DNA of 64,000 nucleotides from Plesiocystis pacifica SIR-1 (GTDB lineage: Bacteria > Myxococcota_A > Polyangia > Nannocystales > Nannocystaceae), in contig NZ_ABCS01000007.1 of NCBI RefSeq assembly GCF_000170895.1, positions 1 through 64,000 of the forward strand. Reading direction: 5' to 3'. Each line of letters begins with the position of its first letter. Within the stretch, counting starts at the first letter, position 1. The position numbers and the translations under genes are program-made. Below are positions 1 through 8,499 of the stretch, piece by piece. The notes beneath the pieces are model-generated. The model searched no databases and was not told where the DNA came from. It saw only the letters and a program-made list of their open reading frames with translations.

Positions 1-1
1 G

Positions 2-526
2 TTACGAGGGCGGGCTCGCGTAGGCCGCGAGGACCCAGACGGCGTGCTCGCTGCCGTCGGCGTGCCGACGCGTGTGGGCGGCCTGGCCCTCGCGCACGAA
101 ACCGAGCTTTTCGTGGAGCCCGATCGAGCGCGCGTTCCAGCCCGGCCAGTAGCCCCACAGCCGCCGCCAGCCGAGGGTCTCGAAGGCCAGACGCAGGACC
201 TCGGCGGCGGCCTGCTTGCCGAGGCCGCGACCCCAGTACTCGGGCTCGCCGATCGCCAGGCCGCAGTACTGCCCCTCGTCGGGCCCGGGGCCGTGGGCGA
301 GCTTGGCGTAGCCGATCGCCCGACCGTCGAGGGTGATGGTCATGAGCGTGATCCTCGGGTCCTCGCGCTGACCCGCGAACCATCGCCGCGTGCCCTCGAG
401 GTCGACGCGCTCGAGGAAGCCGATCCACTCGTTGACCCGGGGGTCGTTGGCCCAGCGCACCTTCGCCGGCAGATCAGCCTCGATCATCGGGCGCAAGGCC
501 AGCCCAACATCCAGCTTGGCGTTCAT
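2..526 (-). CDS. GNAT family N-acetyltransferase
   Basis: The product is 174 residues, the normal length of a single GNAT domain. It begins MNAKLDVGLALRPMIEADL and carries the acetyl-CoA pyrophosphate-binding motif as WGRGLGKQAAAEV around residues 110-122. The closing part (NARSIGLHEKLGFVREG) is the usual GNAT strand 6-7 region. The ATG overlaps the stop of the upstream dehydratase gene as ATGA, so it is the third gene of an aminotransferase-dehydratase-acetyltransferase operon. Inference: it acetylates the amino group of the UDP-4-amino-4,6-dideoxy sugar made by its two neighbours, in the way PseH-type GNATs do. The substrate cannot be read from sequence, and a ribosomal-protein-type acetyltransferase is the alternative. 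The stop codon lies at the window edge. Confidence 0.85.
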   Translation of the reverse strand: MNAKLDVGLALRPMIEADLPAKVRWANDPRVNEWIGFLERVDLEGTRRWFAGQREDPRITLMTITLDGRAIGYAKLAHGPGPDEGQYCGLAIGEPEYWGRGLGKQAAAEVLRLAFETLGWRRLWGYWPGWNARSIGLHEKLGFVREGQAAHTRRHADGSEHAVWVLAAYASPPS

Positions 527-2505
527 CGCTCGAGCTCCGCCGTGGGCAGCAAGGCGTGGAGGCTCCGGCGCACGCCGAGCTCGTCGGCGGCTCGGGCCGC
601 GCCCAGCAAGGTCTCCAGCCCCGCCCACAGCGAGCTCGACGAGGGCCCCCGGCTCGCGTCCTCGCGCTCGACGAGGATCGCCGGGTGGCTGGTCGGGTCC
701 AGACCCGCCTCGCCGCACAGCTCCTCGCTCAACTTTTCCCCGGGCCGCAGCCCCGTGAACTCGATCGCCACGTCCTCGCCCGGGATCAGCCCCGAGAGCC
801 GGATCAGGTCGTGGGCGAGGTCGACGATGCGCACGGGCTCGCCCATGTCGAGGATGAAGATCTCCCCGCCGCGGCCCATGGTCCCGGCCTGGAGCACGAG
901 CTGCGAGGCCTCGGGGATGGTCATGAAGTAGCGCTCCATGTCCGGGTGGGTGACGGTGACCGGGCCGAACTTGGCGATCTGCGCCTTGAAGATCGGGACC
1001 ACGCTGCCGTTGCTGCCCAGCACGTTGCCAAAGCGGACGGTCACGAAGCGGGTCGAGCCGTGGCTGCGCGCCCCCAGATCGCGGACGATCAGCTCGGCGC
1101 AGCGCTTGCTCGCGCCCATGACCGAGCGCGGGCGCACGGCCTTGTCCGTCGAGATCATCACGAAGGTCTCGGCGCCGTGCTCCGCCGCGAGCTCGGCGAT
1201 GTTGCGCGTGCCCTCGACGTTGTTGAGCACCCCCGGCCCGGGGTTCCACTCGAGCATGGGCACGTGCTTGTGGGCGGCGGCGTGGAACACCAGCTGCGGG
1301 CTGCGCTCGGCGAAGGCGCGGTCGAGAAAGGCCCGCTCGGTGATGTCGATGAGCAGGGGGACGAGCTCGATCTCCGGGAAGCGCTGGCGCAGCTCCCGGT
1401 GGATCTCGAACAGCGCGTTCTCGGCCCGCTCGACCAGGAGCACGCGCCGGGGGCCAAAGCGGCACAGCTGCCGACACAGCTCGCTGCCGATGCTCCCGCC
1501 CGCGCCGCTGACCATCACGACCTTGGCGCGGACCGTCGCGGCGATCGCCCCCTCGTCGAGGCGCACGGGCTCGCGGCGCAGCAGGTCTTCGATGGCGACC
1601 TCGCGGATCCGGCTCAGCGCGACCCGGCCGTCGACGAGCTCGCCGACGCCGGGGACGATCTTGACGGGCAGGCCGAGGGCCTCGGCGGACCGGCTGACCC
1701 GGCGAACCAGGGCGCCGGTGGCCCGGGCCACGGAGATCAGCACCTCGTCGACGCCCTCCCGGGCGCAGACCTCCGCGAGCTGCCCGACGGCCCCGAGCAC
1801 GCGCAGGCCGTGGATGCTCTGGCCGCGCTTGGCCAGGTCGTCGTCGAGGAAGCCCACGGGCTCGAAGCTGGGTCGACGGGCCAGATCGCGAGCCACGGCG
1901 ACGCCCGCCTCGCCCGCGCCGATCAGCAAGACCCGCCGCGGACCTCGGCCGGTGCCCGGGGCTTGGGTCCACGCCCACGCGCCCTCGCGCTCGCCGAGCA
2001 TGCGCCACGCCCCGCGGGTGCCGACCAGGCCGATGAACACCAGCATGACGTCGGCCGCGATCGCGCCGATCGGCACCAGGGTGTGCTGGGCGAGGGGCAG
2101 CGCGGGCGTCAGCGCCGGGGCGAGGAAGCGGACGACCAGCAGCCCCACCCCGGACACGCCGGCCGCGGCCGCGATCCGCCGCGCCTCCGGGAAGCCGAAG
2201 TAGCGCCACGAGCAGCGCGGCACGTCGAGGGCGAGGAGCACCAGGTACTGCCAGATCATCACCCACGGCAGGACCAGGAGCAGGCGCTTGGGCCACGGGC
2301 GCGGGATGGCCCAGTCAAAGCGCAGCGCGAAGGCCAGCCACAAGGCCGCGGCGAGCACGGCCAGGTCGAGGAAGACGCGCACGAGCTGGCTCAGCGCCCG
2401 GCTGCGGGCCGCGCTCGCCGCAGTCGGCGGAGCGACGGCGACGGCCTCCTCGCCCTCCGTCTCACTGGCGCGCCTCCGAGGGAGCGAGTCCGCGTAGCTG
2501 TTCAA
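523..2505 (-). CDS. CapD/WbpM-type membrane nucleotide-sugar 4,6-dehydratase
   Basis: 660 residues, the size of the long WbpM/PglF/CapD class. Four hydrophobic segments (about residues 41-62, 74-94, 111-132 and 141-163) are followed by a CoA-binding-like Rossmann fold (RVLLIGAGEAG, 191-201). The catalytic SDR fold has GAGGSIG at 334-340, STDKAV at 452-457 and MGASKR at 463-468; the large-dehydratase group uses the Met/Lys of that last motif in place of Tyr-x-x-x-Lys. The family converts UDP-GlcNAc to the 4-keto-6-deoxy sugar at the inner membrane. The start is a TTG whose last two bases share TTGA with the stop of the upstream aminotransferase gene, which supports it over downstream codons. 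It should feed its 4-keto product to that aminotransferase. Confidence 0.92.
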   Translation of the reverse strand: MNSYADSLPRRRASETEGEEAVAVAPPTAASAARSRALSQLVRVFLDLAVLAAALWLAFALRFDWAIPRPWPKRLLLVLPWVMIWQYLVLLALDVPRCSWRYFGFPEARRIAAAAGVSGVGLLVVRFLAPALTPALPLAQHTLVPIGAIAADVMLVFIGLVGTRGAWRMLGEREGAWAWTQAPGTGRGPRRVLLIGAGEAGVAVARDLARRPSFEPVGFLDDDLAKRGQSIHGLRVLGAVGQLAEVCAREGVDEVLISVARATGALVRRVSRSAEALGLPVKIVPGVGELVDGRVALSRIREVAIEDLLRREPVRLDEGAIAATVRAKVVMVSGAGGSIGSELCRQLCRFGPRRVLLVERAENALFEIHRELRQRFPEIELVPLLIDITERAFLDRAFAERSPQLVFHAAAHKHVPMLEWNPGPGVLNNVEGTRNIAELAAEHGAETFVMISTDKAVRPRSVMGASKRCAELIVRDLGARSHGSTRFVTVRFGNVLGSNGSVVPIFKAQIAKFGPVTVTHPDMERYFMTIPEASQLVLQAGTMGRGGEIFILDMGEPVRIVDLAHDLIRLSGLIPGEDVAIEFTGLRPGEKLSEELCGEAGLDPTSHPAILVEREDASRGPSSSSLWAGLETLLGAARAADELGVRRSLHALLPTAELER

Positions 2506-3713
2506 CGCAGGCCTCCGGCCGCTGCCGCTGCCATCGCAACCTGCGGACGCGCCCGGCGATGGAGCTCGCGGAACACCGCGATGACCCGCTCCCGATCTTC
2601 CGCGCGCAGGGTCGACCCGCTCGGCAGGCACAGGCCGCGCGCGAACAAGTCGTCCGTGACCCCCGCGCCGATCATTCGACAGCCCGCGAACACCGGCTGC
2701 AGGTGCATGGGCTTCCACACCGGGCGGGCCTCGATGTTCTCGGCCGCCAGGGCCACGCGCAGGGCCTCCCGGTCCACGCCAAAGCGATCCGGATCGACGA
2801 GCAGCACGCTGAGCCAGCGCGTCGACGCAAAGCCCTCGGGCTCGGGCATGAACTGGAGCCCCGGGAGCGCGCCCAGAGCTTCGGCGTAGTGGGCGTAGTT
2901 GGCCCGGCGCGCGGCGATCAGCGCGTCGAGGCGACCGAGCTGGGCCAGGCCCACGCCCGCCAGCAGGTTGCTCAGGCGGTAGTTGTAGCCGAGCTGCTCG
3001 TGCTGGTAGTGGGGCGCGGGCTCGCGGGCCTGGGAGGCCAGCCAGCGCGCGCGCTCGATGAGCTCGGGGTCGTCGCCCACGAGCATGCCGCCGCCGCTGC
3101 AGGTGATGATCTTGTTGCCGTTGAAGGACACGGCCGAGAGCGCGCCGAAGCTGCCCGCGGGGCGCCCCCCCACGCGCGCGCCGAGGGCCTCGGCGGCGTC
3201 CTCGAGGATCGCCACGCCGTAGCGCTCGCACGCCGCGGTGATCCGCGGCCAGTCCGCGCACTGGCCGTAGATGTCGACGACGATCAGGACCTTGGGCAGG
3301 CGACCCCGGGCCGCGGCCTCAGCCAGCGCCTGCTCGAGCAGCTCTGGGTCCAGGTTCCAGGTCCGCGCCTCGCTGTCGAGGAACACGGGCTCCGCACCGA
3401 GCCAGCGCACCGGCGAGACCGAGGCCACGAAGGTCAGCGTCGACAGCCACACCGCGTCCCCCGGGCCGACGCCGAGCAGGCGCAGACCCAGGTGCAAGGC
3501 CGCCGTCCCGCTGTTGGTCGCGGCTCCGCAGCGCCGCTGCACGCGGGCCGCGAGCGCCTCTTCGAAGGCGTCGACCTGCGGCCCCAAGGGCGCGATCCAA
3601 CCGGAGTCGAATGCGGACGCGAGCGCATCGCGCTCGGCCGCACCCACGTCCGGCGGCGACAGGTAAACCCGCGCTGCGGTGGTCGTGCAGTCCATCCCGA
3701 ACGGCGACTCCAT
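2502..3713 (-). CDS. DegT/DnrJ/EryC1 PLP-dependent sugar aminotransferase
   Basis: About 403 residues with the full DegT fold: GAATNSGTAALHLGL (phosphate-binding region), EDAAEALGA (171-179, with the Asp that contacts the PLP ring nitrogen) and the Schiff-base Lys201 in SFNGNKIITCSGGG. The family transaminates 4-keto-6-deoxy nucleotide sugars. As first gene of a coupled trio with a CapD-type dehydratase and a GNAT, it most resembles PglE/PseC-like steps that give a 4-amino-4,6-dideoxy sugar. ATG at 3713 is the outer start; ATG at 3695 (codon 7) is an alternative preceded by GGAG. A divergent gene starts 186 bp away, so the promoter lies between 3714 and 3899. Confidence 0.92.
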   Translation of the reverse strand: MESPFGMDCTTTAARVYLSPPDVGAAERDALASAFDSGWIAPLGPQVDAFEEALAARVQRRCGAATNSGTAALHLGLRLLGVGPGDAVWLSTLTFVASVSPVRWLGAEPVFLDSEARTWNLDPELLEQALAEAAARGRLPKVLIVVDIYGQCADWPRITAACERYGVAILEDAAEALGARVGGRPAGSFGALSAVSFNGNKIITCSGGGMLVGDDPELIERARWLASQAREPAPHYQHEQLGYNYRLSNLLAGVGLAQLGRLDALIAARRANYAHYAEALGALPGLQFMPEPEGFASTRWLSVLLVDPDRFGVDREALRVALAAENIEARPVWKPMHLQPVFAGCRMIGAGVTDDLFARGLCLPSGSTLRAEDRERVIAVFRELHRRARPQVAMAAAAAGGLR

Positions 3714-3899
3714 GCCGCGACGGATCCGTCGCCTTCACGTTTTTTCGCCCGAGGATTTTTTTGCCCGCGCCGTGAAGGACCCGCGCGCCGGTGCCATGCA
3801 ATCACGAAGGCCCCCTCATCCGCGCGCGCCGAGCGTTTCCCCATGCACGCCCGTGAGCGGGTCCCCGCTCGGGCCAATCGGGGCTAAGATCAGCACCGG

Positions 3900-5942
3900 A
3901 TGAAAGCGACGACGATGGACCCGACCGCCCCCCTGGCCAGACTCGGCCGAGCTGCTCGCAGCGCGAGCGTCACGGGAACGCTAACCACCGCGGGACTCGT
4001 GGGGATGCTGGCCGCGGCCGGGTGCTCTGGCGACGACCTCACCGAGGTCGTCGGCGACGAGGCCTCGACCACGGGCACGGACACCGCGGACACCGGTACG
4101 GAGACTGACACCGAGACGGACACCGACTCCGAGTCCGAGTCCGAGACCACCGGCATGCCCTGCCCCGCCGGGACCGAAGACTGCCCGTGCACCGCCCAGG
4201 GCGAGTGCGACCCCGGGCTGAGCTGCGTCGGCGGCACCTGCACCCCAGAGGTCCCGCCGCAGTGCGGCAACGACATCGTCGAGGGCGACGAAGAGTGCGA
4301 CGACGGCAACTTCGTCGACGACGACGGCTGCACCAACGCCTGCACCCTGCCCGCCTGCGGCGACGGCGTGGTCCAGGCCGGAGAGGGCTGCGACGACGGC
4401 AACACCGTCGACGAGGACGAGTGCACCAACGCCTGCGCCCTGCCCACCTGCGGCGACGGGATCCTCCAGGCCGGGGAGGAGTGCGACGACGCCGACCCCG
4501 TCGACGAGGACGAGTGCACCACCGCCTGCACCCTGCCCGTGTGCGGCGACGGCTACATCCAGCTCGGCGAGGGCGAAGAGTGCGACGACGGCAACTTCGA
4601 GGACGACGACGCCTGCCCGAGCACCTGCCTCCCCGCCACCTGCGGCGACGGCTTCGTGTGGGCCGGGCAAGAAGAGTGCGACGACGGGGACAACGGCGTC
4701 GAGACCGACGCCTGCCTCAGCGGCTGCGTCGCGGCGAGCTGCGGCGACGCGCTGGTCTGGGAGGGGGTCGAGGCCTGCGACGACGGCAACGACGCGCCCG
4801 CCGACGGCTGCAACCCCGACTGCGTCGAGAGCGGGAGCGTGCGCTGGGAGCAGGTCCTCGACACCGGGCCCGACAGCTGCGACTACTTCCTGGGCGTCGC
4901 GTCCGCGAGCCTCGACGGCGTGGTCGCGGTCGGCTCGACCAACAAGGTCTCCGACGTCCTCGCCGACTGCCAGATCGTCGTGCGCAGCTACACCGCCGAC
5001 GGCACGCTGATCTGGACCGACAGCCCGCTGACCGGCCCCAACTGCGACGAGGCCTGGAGCGTCGCCGTCGACGACGACGGCCGGGTGTGGGTCGCGGGCT
5101 TCGTCTACGACCCGGTCAACGAGCGCGACCAGTGGCTGGCGGTCTACGCCCCCGACGGCGAGCAGCAGTGGTCGCAGACCTACGACAGCGGGCTGTCCGA
5201 CTGGGCCTACGGCGTGGCCATCGACAGCGCCGGCCGGGGCGTGATGGTCGGCGCCGAGCAGTCCGCGACCCTCGGCTTTGACCTCCGCGTCCGGGTCGTG
5301 ACCGACAGCGGCGTCACGGCCTGGACCTCGCTCATCGACGACGCGACCACGGACTTCGCCCGGGACGTCACCACCTTCGGGGACACCACCTACATCGCCG
5401 GCTTCGCCGGCCCCGCGGGCGACGAGGACGGCCTCGTGCTGGCGCTCGACCTCGAGGGCAATTCGCTGTGGAGCCAGCTCCACGCCGGGGCGGCCGCAGG
5501 CACCGATCGCTTCGGGGGCGTGGCCGTCAACGCGGGCGGCGAGGTCGTCAGCGTCGGCTTCGAGACCGGGCCCGTCTACCACGACGTCGTGGTCAAAAAG
5601 CACGCCCCCGGCGGCGCGCCGGTGTGGACCGAGGTCTGGGACAACCCCGACCTCAACTGGGGCGACCGGGCCCAGGAGGTCACCATCGACAGCCTAGGAG
5701 CGATCGTCGTCGCCGGCCAGACCTGGACCGCGGGCCAGGACTTCGACGACTACGACACCTGGCTGCGCAAGTACGACACCGACGGCAACGAGCTGTGGAC
5801 GCGGACCGAGGCCGGGCCCGTCGACGGCGAGGACGTGTGGTGGGCCGTCGCCGCCGCGCCCAACGACGACCTGCTCGTCGCCGGGACCATGACCTCGGAG
5901 ACGGGCTGCAAGGACGCGGTCTTGCGCCGCTACGCCCCCTGA
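3900..5942 (+). CDS. Cys-rich DUF4215-repeat lipoprotein with beta-propeller-like C-terminus
   Basis: 680 residues. A signal peptide ends in the lipobox LAAAGC (Cys42), so it is probably an outer-membrane or surface lipoprotein. Residues 43-85 are a disordered Thr/Asp/Glu/Ser linker. Residues ~86-310 contain at least seven myxobacterial Cys-rich repeats of the pattern CGDG-x-GEECDDGN-x-C-x-C (DUF4215 type). The last ~370 residues hold repeated blocks such as GVAVDDDGRVWVAGF and AQEVTIDSLGAIVVAG, typical of delta-60/SBBP-like propellers. The partner or ligand is unknown. It sits inside the polysaccharide locus but nothing ties it functionally to it. A second ATG at 3915 is possible; both leave the signal peptide intact. 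Confidence 0.88.
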   Translation: MKATTMDPTAPLARLGRAARSASVTGTLTTAGLVGMLAAAGCSGDDLTEVVGDEASTTGTDTADTGTETDTETDTDSESESETTGMPCPAGTEDCPCTAQGECDPGLSCVGGTCTPEVPPQCGNDIVEGDEECDDGNFVDDDGCTNACTLPACGDGVVQAGEGCDDGNTVDEDECTNACALPTCGDGILQAGEECDDADPVDEDECTTACTLPVCGDGYIQLGEGEECDDGNFEDDDACPSTCLPATCGDGFVWAGQEECDDGDNGVETDACLSGCVAASCGDALVWEGVEACDDGNDAPADGCNPDCVESGSVRWEQVLDTGPDSCDYFLGVASASLDGVVAVGSTNKVSDVLADCQIVVRSYTADGTLIWTDSPLTGPNCDEAWSVAVDDDGRVWVAGFVYDPVNERDQWLAVYAPDGEQQWSQTYDSGLSDWAYGVAIDSAGRGVMVGAEQSATLGFDLRVRVVTDSGVTAWTSLIDDATTDFARDVTTFGDTTYIAGFAGPAGDEDGLVLALDLEGNSLWSQLHAGAAAGTDRFGGVAVNAGGEVVSVGFETGPVYHDVVVKKHAPGGAPVWTEVWDNPDLNWGDRAQEVTIDSLGAIVVAGQTWTAGQDFDDYDTWLRKYDTDGNELWTRTEAGPVDGEDVWWAVAAAPNDDLLVAGTMTSETGCKDAVLRRYAP

Positions 5943-6043
5943 CGAGGACCATGCCGAGGATCGATCCACGCAGCGCTCGAGGGCGAAGGCCCGCCCACGC
6001 CCGAGCGCGACGTGGATATGGGCATCGACGCGCCCGCGGACCG

Positions 6044-7270
6044 GTGAGCGCGCTGCGGGCCGAACACCTCGCGGGGGTCGCCCTCGCCCTCTACCTGCTC
6101 TCGGGGACCTGGAGCGTCGATCGCATCCTGGCCGTGGAGCCCTCGATCGCGTGGCAGCCCCGCACCTGGGCCGTCGCGGCCTTGCTCGTCCTCGCCTTCC
6201 GACCGGGCTCGGGCTCGCGCCGCGGCGGCGGGGTCCGCCCGCCGAGCCCGACCTTGTTCGCCGCCGAGCTGGGCTGGCTGGGGCTCTCGCTCGTCGCGTT
6301 GGCCTGGGCGCCGGAGCTCGAGCTGGGCACCCGCGCGGCGATCGATCTGGCCCTGATGATCGCCGTCGCCGTCGCCCTCCGCCGGCTCCTGGTTCACGGT
6401 CGCGTCGACGCCCTGCTACAGGGCTTCGAGCTCGCGCTCCTGGGTCTGCTCGGCCTGCTGGCCGCGGCCGCCGTGGCGGGCGGCCTCGGCTCGGGTCGCC
6501 TCGCCACGCTGGGCGGCGGCCCCAACGTGTTCGGGCGCAACATGGGCCTGCTGTGCGTGTTCAGCTTCGAGCGCGCGCTCCGGAGCCCCTCTTCCACGAC
6601 TCCCCGCCGCGCCAGCGCGCTGTGGCCCCTGCTCGCCGTGTTCGCGGCCATGCTCATCGCCCTCTCGGGCTCGCGCGGCGCGATGATCTCCACGGCCGTC
6701 GCCCTGTTCGCCCTCCTCGCCCTGGGCCACGCGCGCCCCAGCCGGCGGCTGCTCGTGCTCGCCGGCGCGGTCATCCTCGGCCTCGCCGCGGTCACCTTCA
6801 CGGAGCTCGGCGCCAAGGTGGCCGAGAGCTTCGCCACCCGGGTCCTCGACCTGCTGCTGCGCGATCGCTACGTCAGCAGCCGCGACGAGATCTACGCCAT
6901 CGCCCTCGAGCAGGGCGCCCGCCGCCCGGTGCTCGGCCACGGCCTGGCGAGCTTCGCCGCCAACACCCTGTGGCCCTACGCCCACAACATGATCCTCGAC
7001 GCCTGGTACGAGACCGGCGCCCTCGGGGTCGCGTGCCTGGGCCTGTACCTGAGCCTGTGGGGTCGGGGCGCGTGGGCGTCCTGGCGCTGTCCTCCGGCGC
7101 GCCAACCCGGCCTCGCCGGCCTCGACGCGCTGCGGGCCGCGGCCCTGCTGATCCTGGTCGCGTCCCAGTTCAGCGGCGGCCGCTACGACCTCCGCGGCCT
7201 GCTGGTGTTCGCCGCCCTCACCTGCCTACGGCCCGCAGCGAGCTCGCCGTGGCGCCGCCCTTCGCCATGA
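6044..7270 (+). CDS. O-antigen ligase / Wzy-like membrane protein
   Basis: 408 residues, mostly hydrophobic, with about ten membrane segments. Two family signatures are visible: LSGSRGAMIST in the middle, and LGHGLASFAANTLWPYAHN followed by LDAWYETGALG near the end, matching the long periplasmic loop with a catalytic His in the Wzy_C/WaaL superfamily. It would polymerise or ligate lipid-linked glycans on the outer face of the inner membrane. The GTG at 6044 is chosen because codons 5951-6043, from an upstream in-frame ATG, are Arg-rich and have only about 60% G/C in third positions, far below the gene itself. Its stop overlaps the next gene's start as ATGA. Confidence 0.8.
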   Translation: MSALRAEHLAGVALALYLLSGTWSVDRILAVEPSIAWQPRTWAVAALLVLAFRPGSGSRRGGGVRPPSPTLFAAELGWLGLSLVALAWAPELELGTRAAIDLALMIAVAVALRRLLVHGRVDALLQGFELALLGLLGLLAAAAVAGGLGSGRLATLGGGPNVFGRNMGLLCVFSFERALRSPSSTTPRRASALWPLLAVFAAMLIALSGSRGAMISTAVALFALLALGHARPSRRLLVLAGAVILGLAAVTFTELGAKVAESFATRVLDLLLRDRYVSSRDEIYAIALEQGARRPVLGHGLASFAANTLWPYAHNMILDAWYETGALGVACLGLYLSLWGRGAWASWRCPPARQPGLAGLDALRAAALLILVASQFSGGRYDLRGLLVFAALTCLRPAASSPWRRPSP

Positions 7271-8499
7271 AGATCCTCTACCTGCACCAGTACTTCCTCA
7301 CGCCCAGCGACCGCGGGGGGACGCGCTCGTGGGAGCTCGCCCGCCGCCTCGTCGACGCCGGGCACGAGGTCACGGTGATCACCAGCGACCGCTTCGTCGA
7401 TCGGCCCACCTGGGAGGTCCGCGAGCAGGCCGGCATCGAGGTCCACCGCCTCGGCGTGCGCTACGACAACCGCCAGAGCTACCGCGAGCGCGTCGCCGCC
7501 TTCCTGCGCTTCGCCACGGCCGCGGGCGCCCGGGCCCACCGAGCCGGCGGCGACCTGGTGTTCGCCACGAGCACCCCGCTGACCATCGCCATCCCCGGCC
7601 TCTACGCCGCCCGCCGCCTCGGCGTGCCCTTCGTCTTCGAGGTCCGCGACCTGTGGCCCGACGTGCCCATCGCCATGGGCGCCCTGCGCAACCCCGCGCT
7701 GATCGCCGCGGCCCGGGTGCTCGAGCGCACCGCCTACCGCGAGGCCGCCCACGTCGTCGCCCTGTCCCCGGGCATGCGAGCCGGCGTCCTCGCCCAGGGC
7801 GTGCCCGCGTCGCGGACCAGCGTGATCCCCAACGCCTGCGACTTCGAGCTCTTCGAGGTCCCCGCCGCCGCCGGGCGCAGCTTCGCCGAGACCCACCCCG
7901 AGCTTGGGGTTGGGGACGATGGCGCGCCGCTGCTGGTCTACGCCGGCACCCTCGGCAAGGCCAACGGCGCCAGCTGGCTCGTCGACCTGGCCGCGGCGCT
8001 CGCCCACGCCGCCCCCGAACGCGGCGCCCCCACCCCGGTCATCGCCGTCGTCGGCGACGGCTGGGAAGAGCGCGAGATGAACCGGCGCGCCCGCCAAGCC
8101 GGCGTCCTCGGCCGCAACTTCCACATGCTCGGGCCCAAGCCCAAGGCCGAAATGCCCGCGATCCTCTCGGCCTCGACCGCCGCGCTCTCGACCTTCATCG
8201 ACGTGCCCGCGCTGCGCGACAACTCGGCCAACAAATTTTTCGACGCGCTCGCGGCGGGGCGGCCCGTGGTCGTCAACCACGAGGGCTGGATCGCCGACCT
8301 CATCCGCGAGCGCGCGTGCGGCCTGGTCCTGCCCCGGAACCCCGAGCGCGCCGCCGCGGCCCTGCTCGACACCCTCGCCGATCCGAGCTGGCGCGAGCGC
8401 GCCGGTCAGGCCGCCCGCGAGCTGGGCAAGGCCCGCTTCGACCGCGACGCCCTCGCCCGCGAGCTCGAGCAAACCCTGCGGAGGGTCGCCGCCGCGTGA
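7267..8499 (+). CDS. Glycosyltransferase family 4 (WbuB-like)
   Basis: 410 residues beginning MKILYLHQYFLTPSDRGGTR, the N-terminus typical of WbuB-type GT4 enzymes. The N-terminal domain carries FVFEVRDLWPDVPIAMGAL and the donor-binding domain has VYAGTLGKANGASWLVDLA and ALRDNSANKFFDALAAGRPVV, where the Glu-containing EX7E motif is replaced by a DNSANK...D form common in this subgroup. It is cytosolic and transfers a nucleotide-activated sugar to a growing lipid-linked glycan. It overlaps the upstream ligase by ATGA and the downstream flippase by GTGA, so the three genes are translationally coupled. Confidence 0.92.
   Translation: MKILYLHQYFLTPSDRGGTRSWELARRLVDAGHEVTVITSDRFVDRPTWEVREQAGIEVHRLGVRYDNRQSYRERVAAFLRFATAAGARAHRAGGDLVFATSTPLTIAIPGLYAARRLGVPFVFEVRDLWPDVPIAMGALRNPALIAAARVLERTAYREAAHVVALSPGMRAGVLAQGVPASRTSVIPNACDFELFEVPAAAGRSFAETHPELGVGDDGAPLLVYAGTLGKANGASWLVDLAAALAHAAPERGAPTPVIAVVGDGWEEREMNRRARQAGVLGRNFHMLGPKPKAEMPAILSASTAALSTFIDVPALRDNSANKFFDALAAGRPVVVNHEGWIADLIRERACGLVLPRNPERAAAALLDTLADPSWRERAGQAARELGKARFDRDALARELEQTLRRVAAA

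Noticed and set aside
3900..5942. Prophage or genomic-island boundaries around the polysaccharide locus
   Set aside because: No integrase, transposase or attachment repeats are seen; only the group II intron is clearly mobile in this window.
5951..6043. ATG start giving a 31-residue N-terminal extension of the O-antigen ligase
   Set aside because: Arg-rich, poor third-position G/C, and would precede the first membrane helix; GTG at 6044 fits better.
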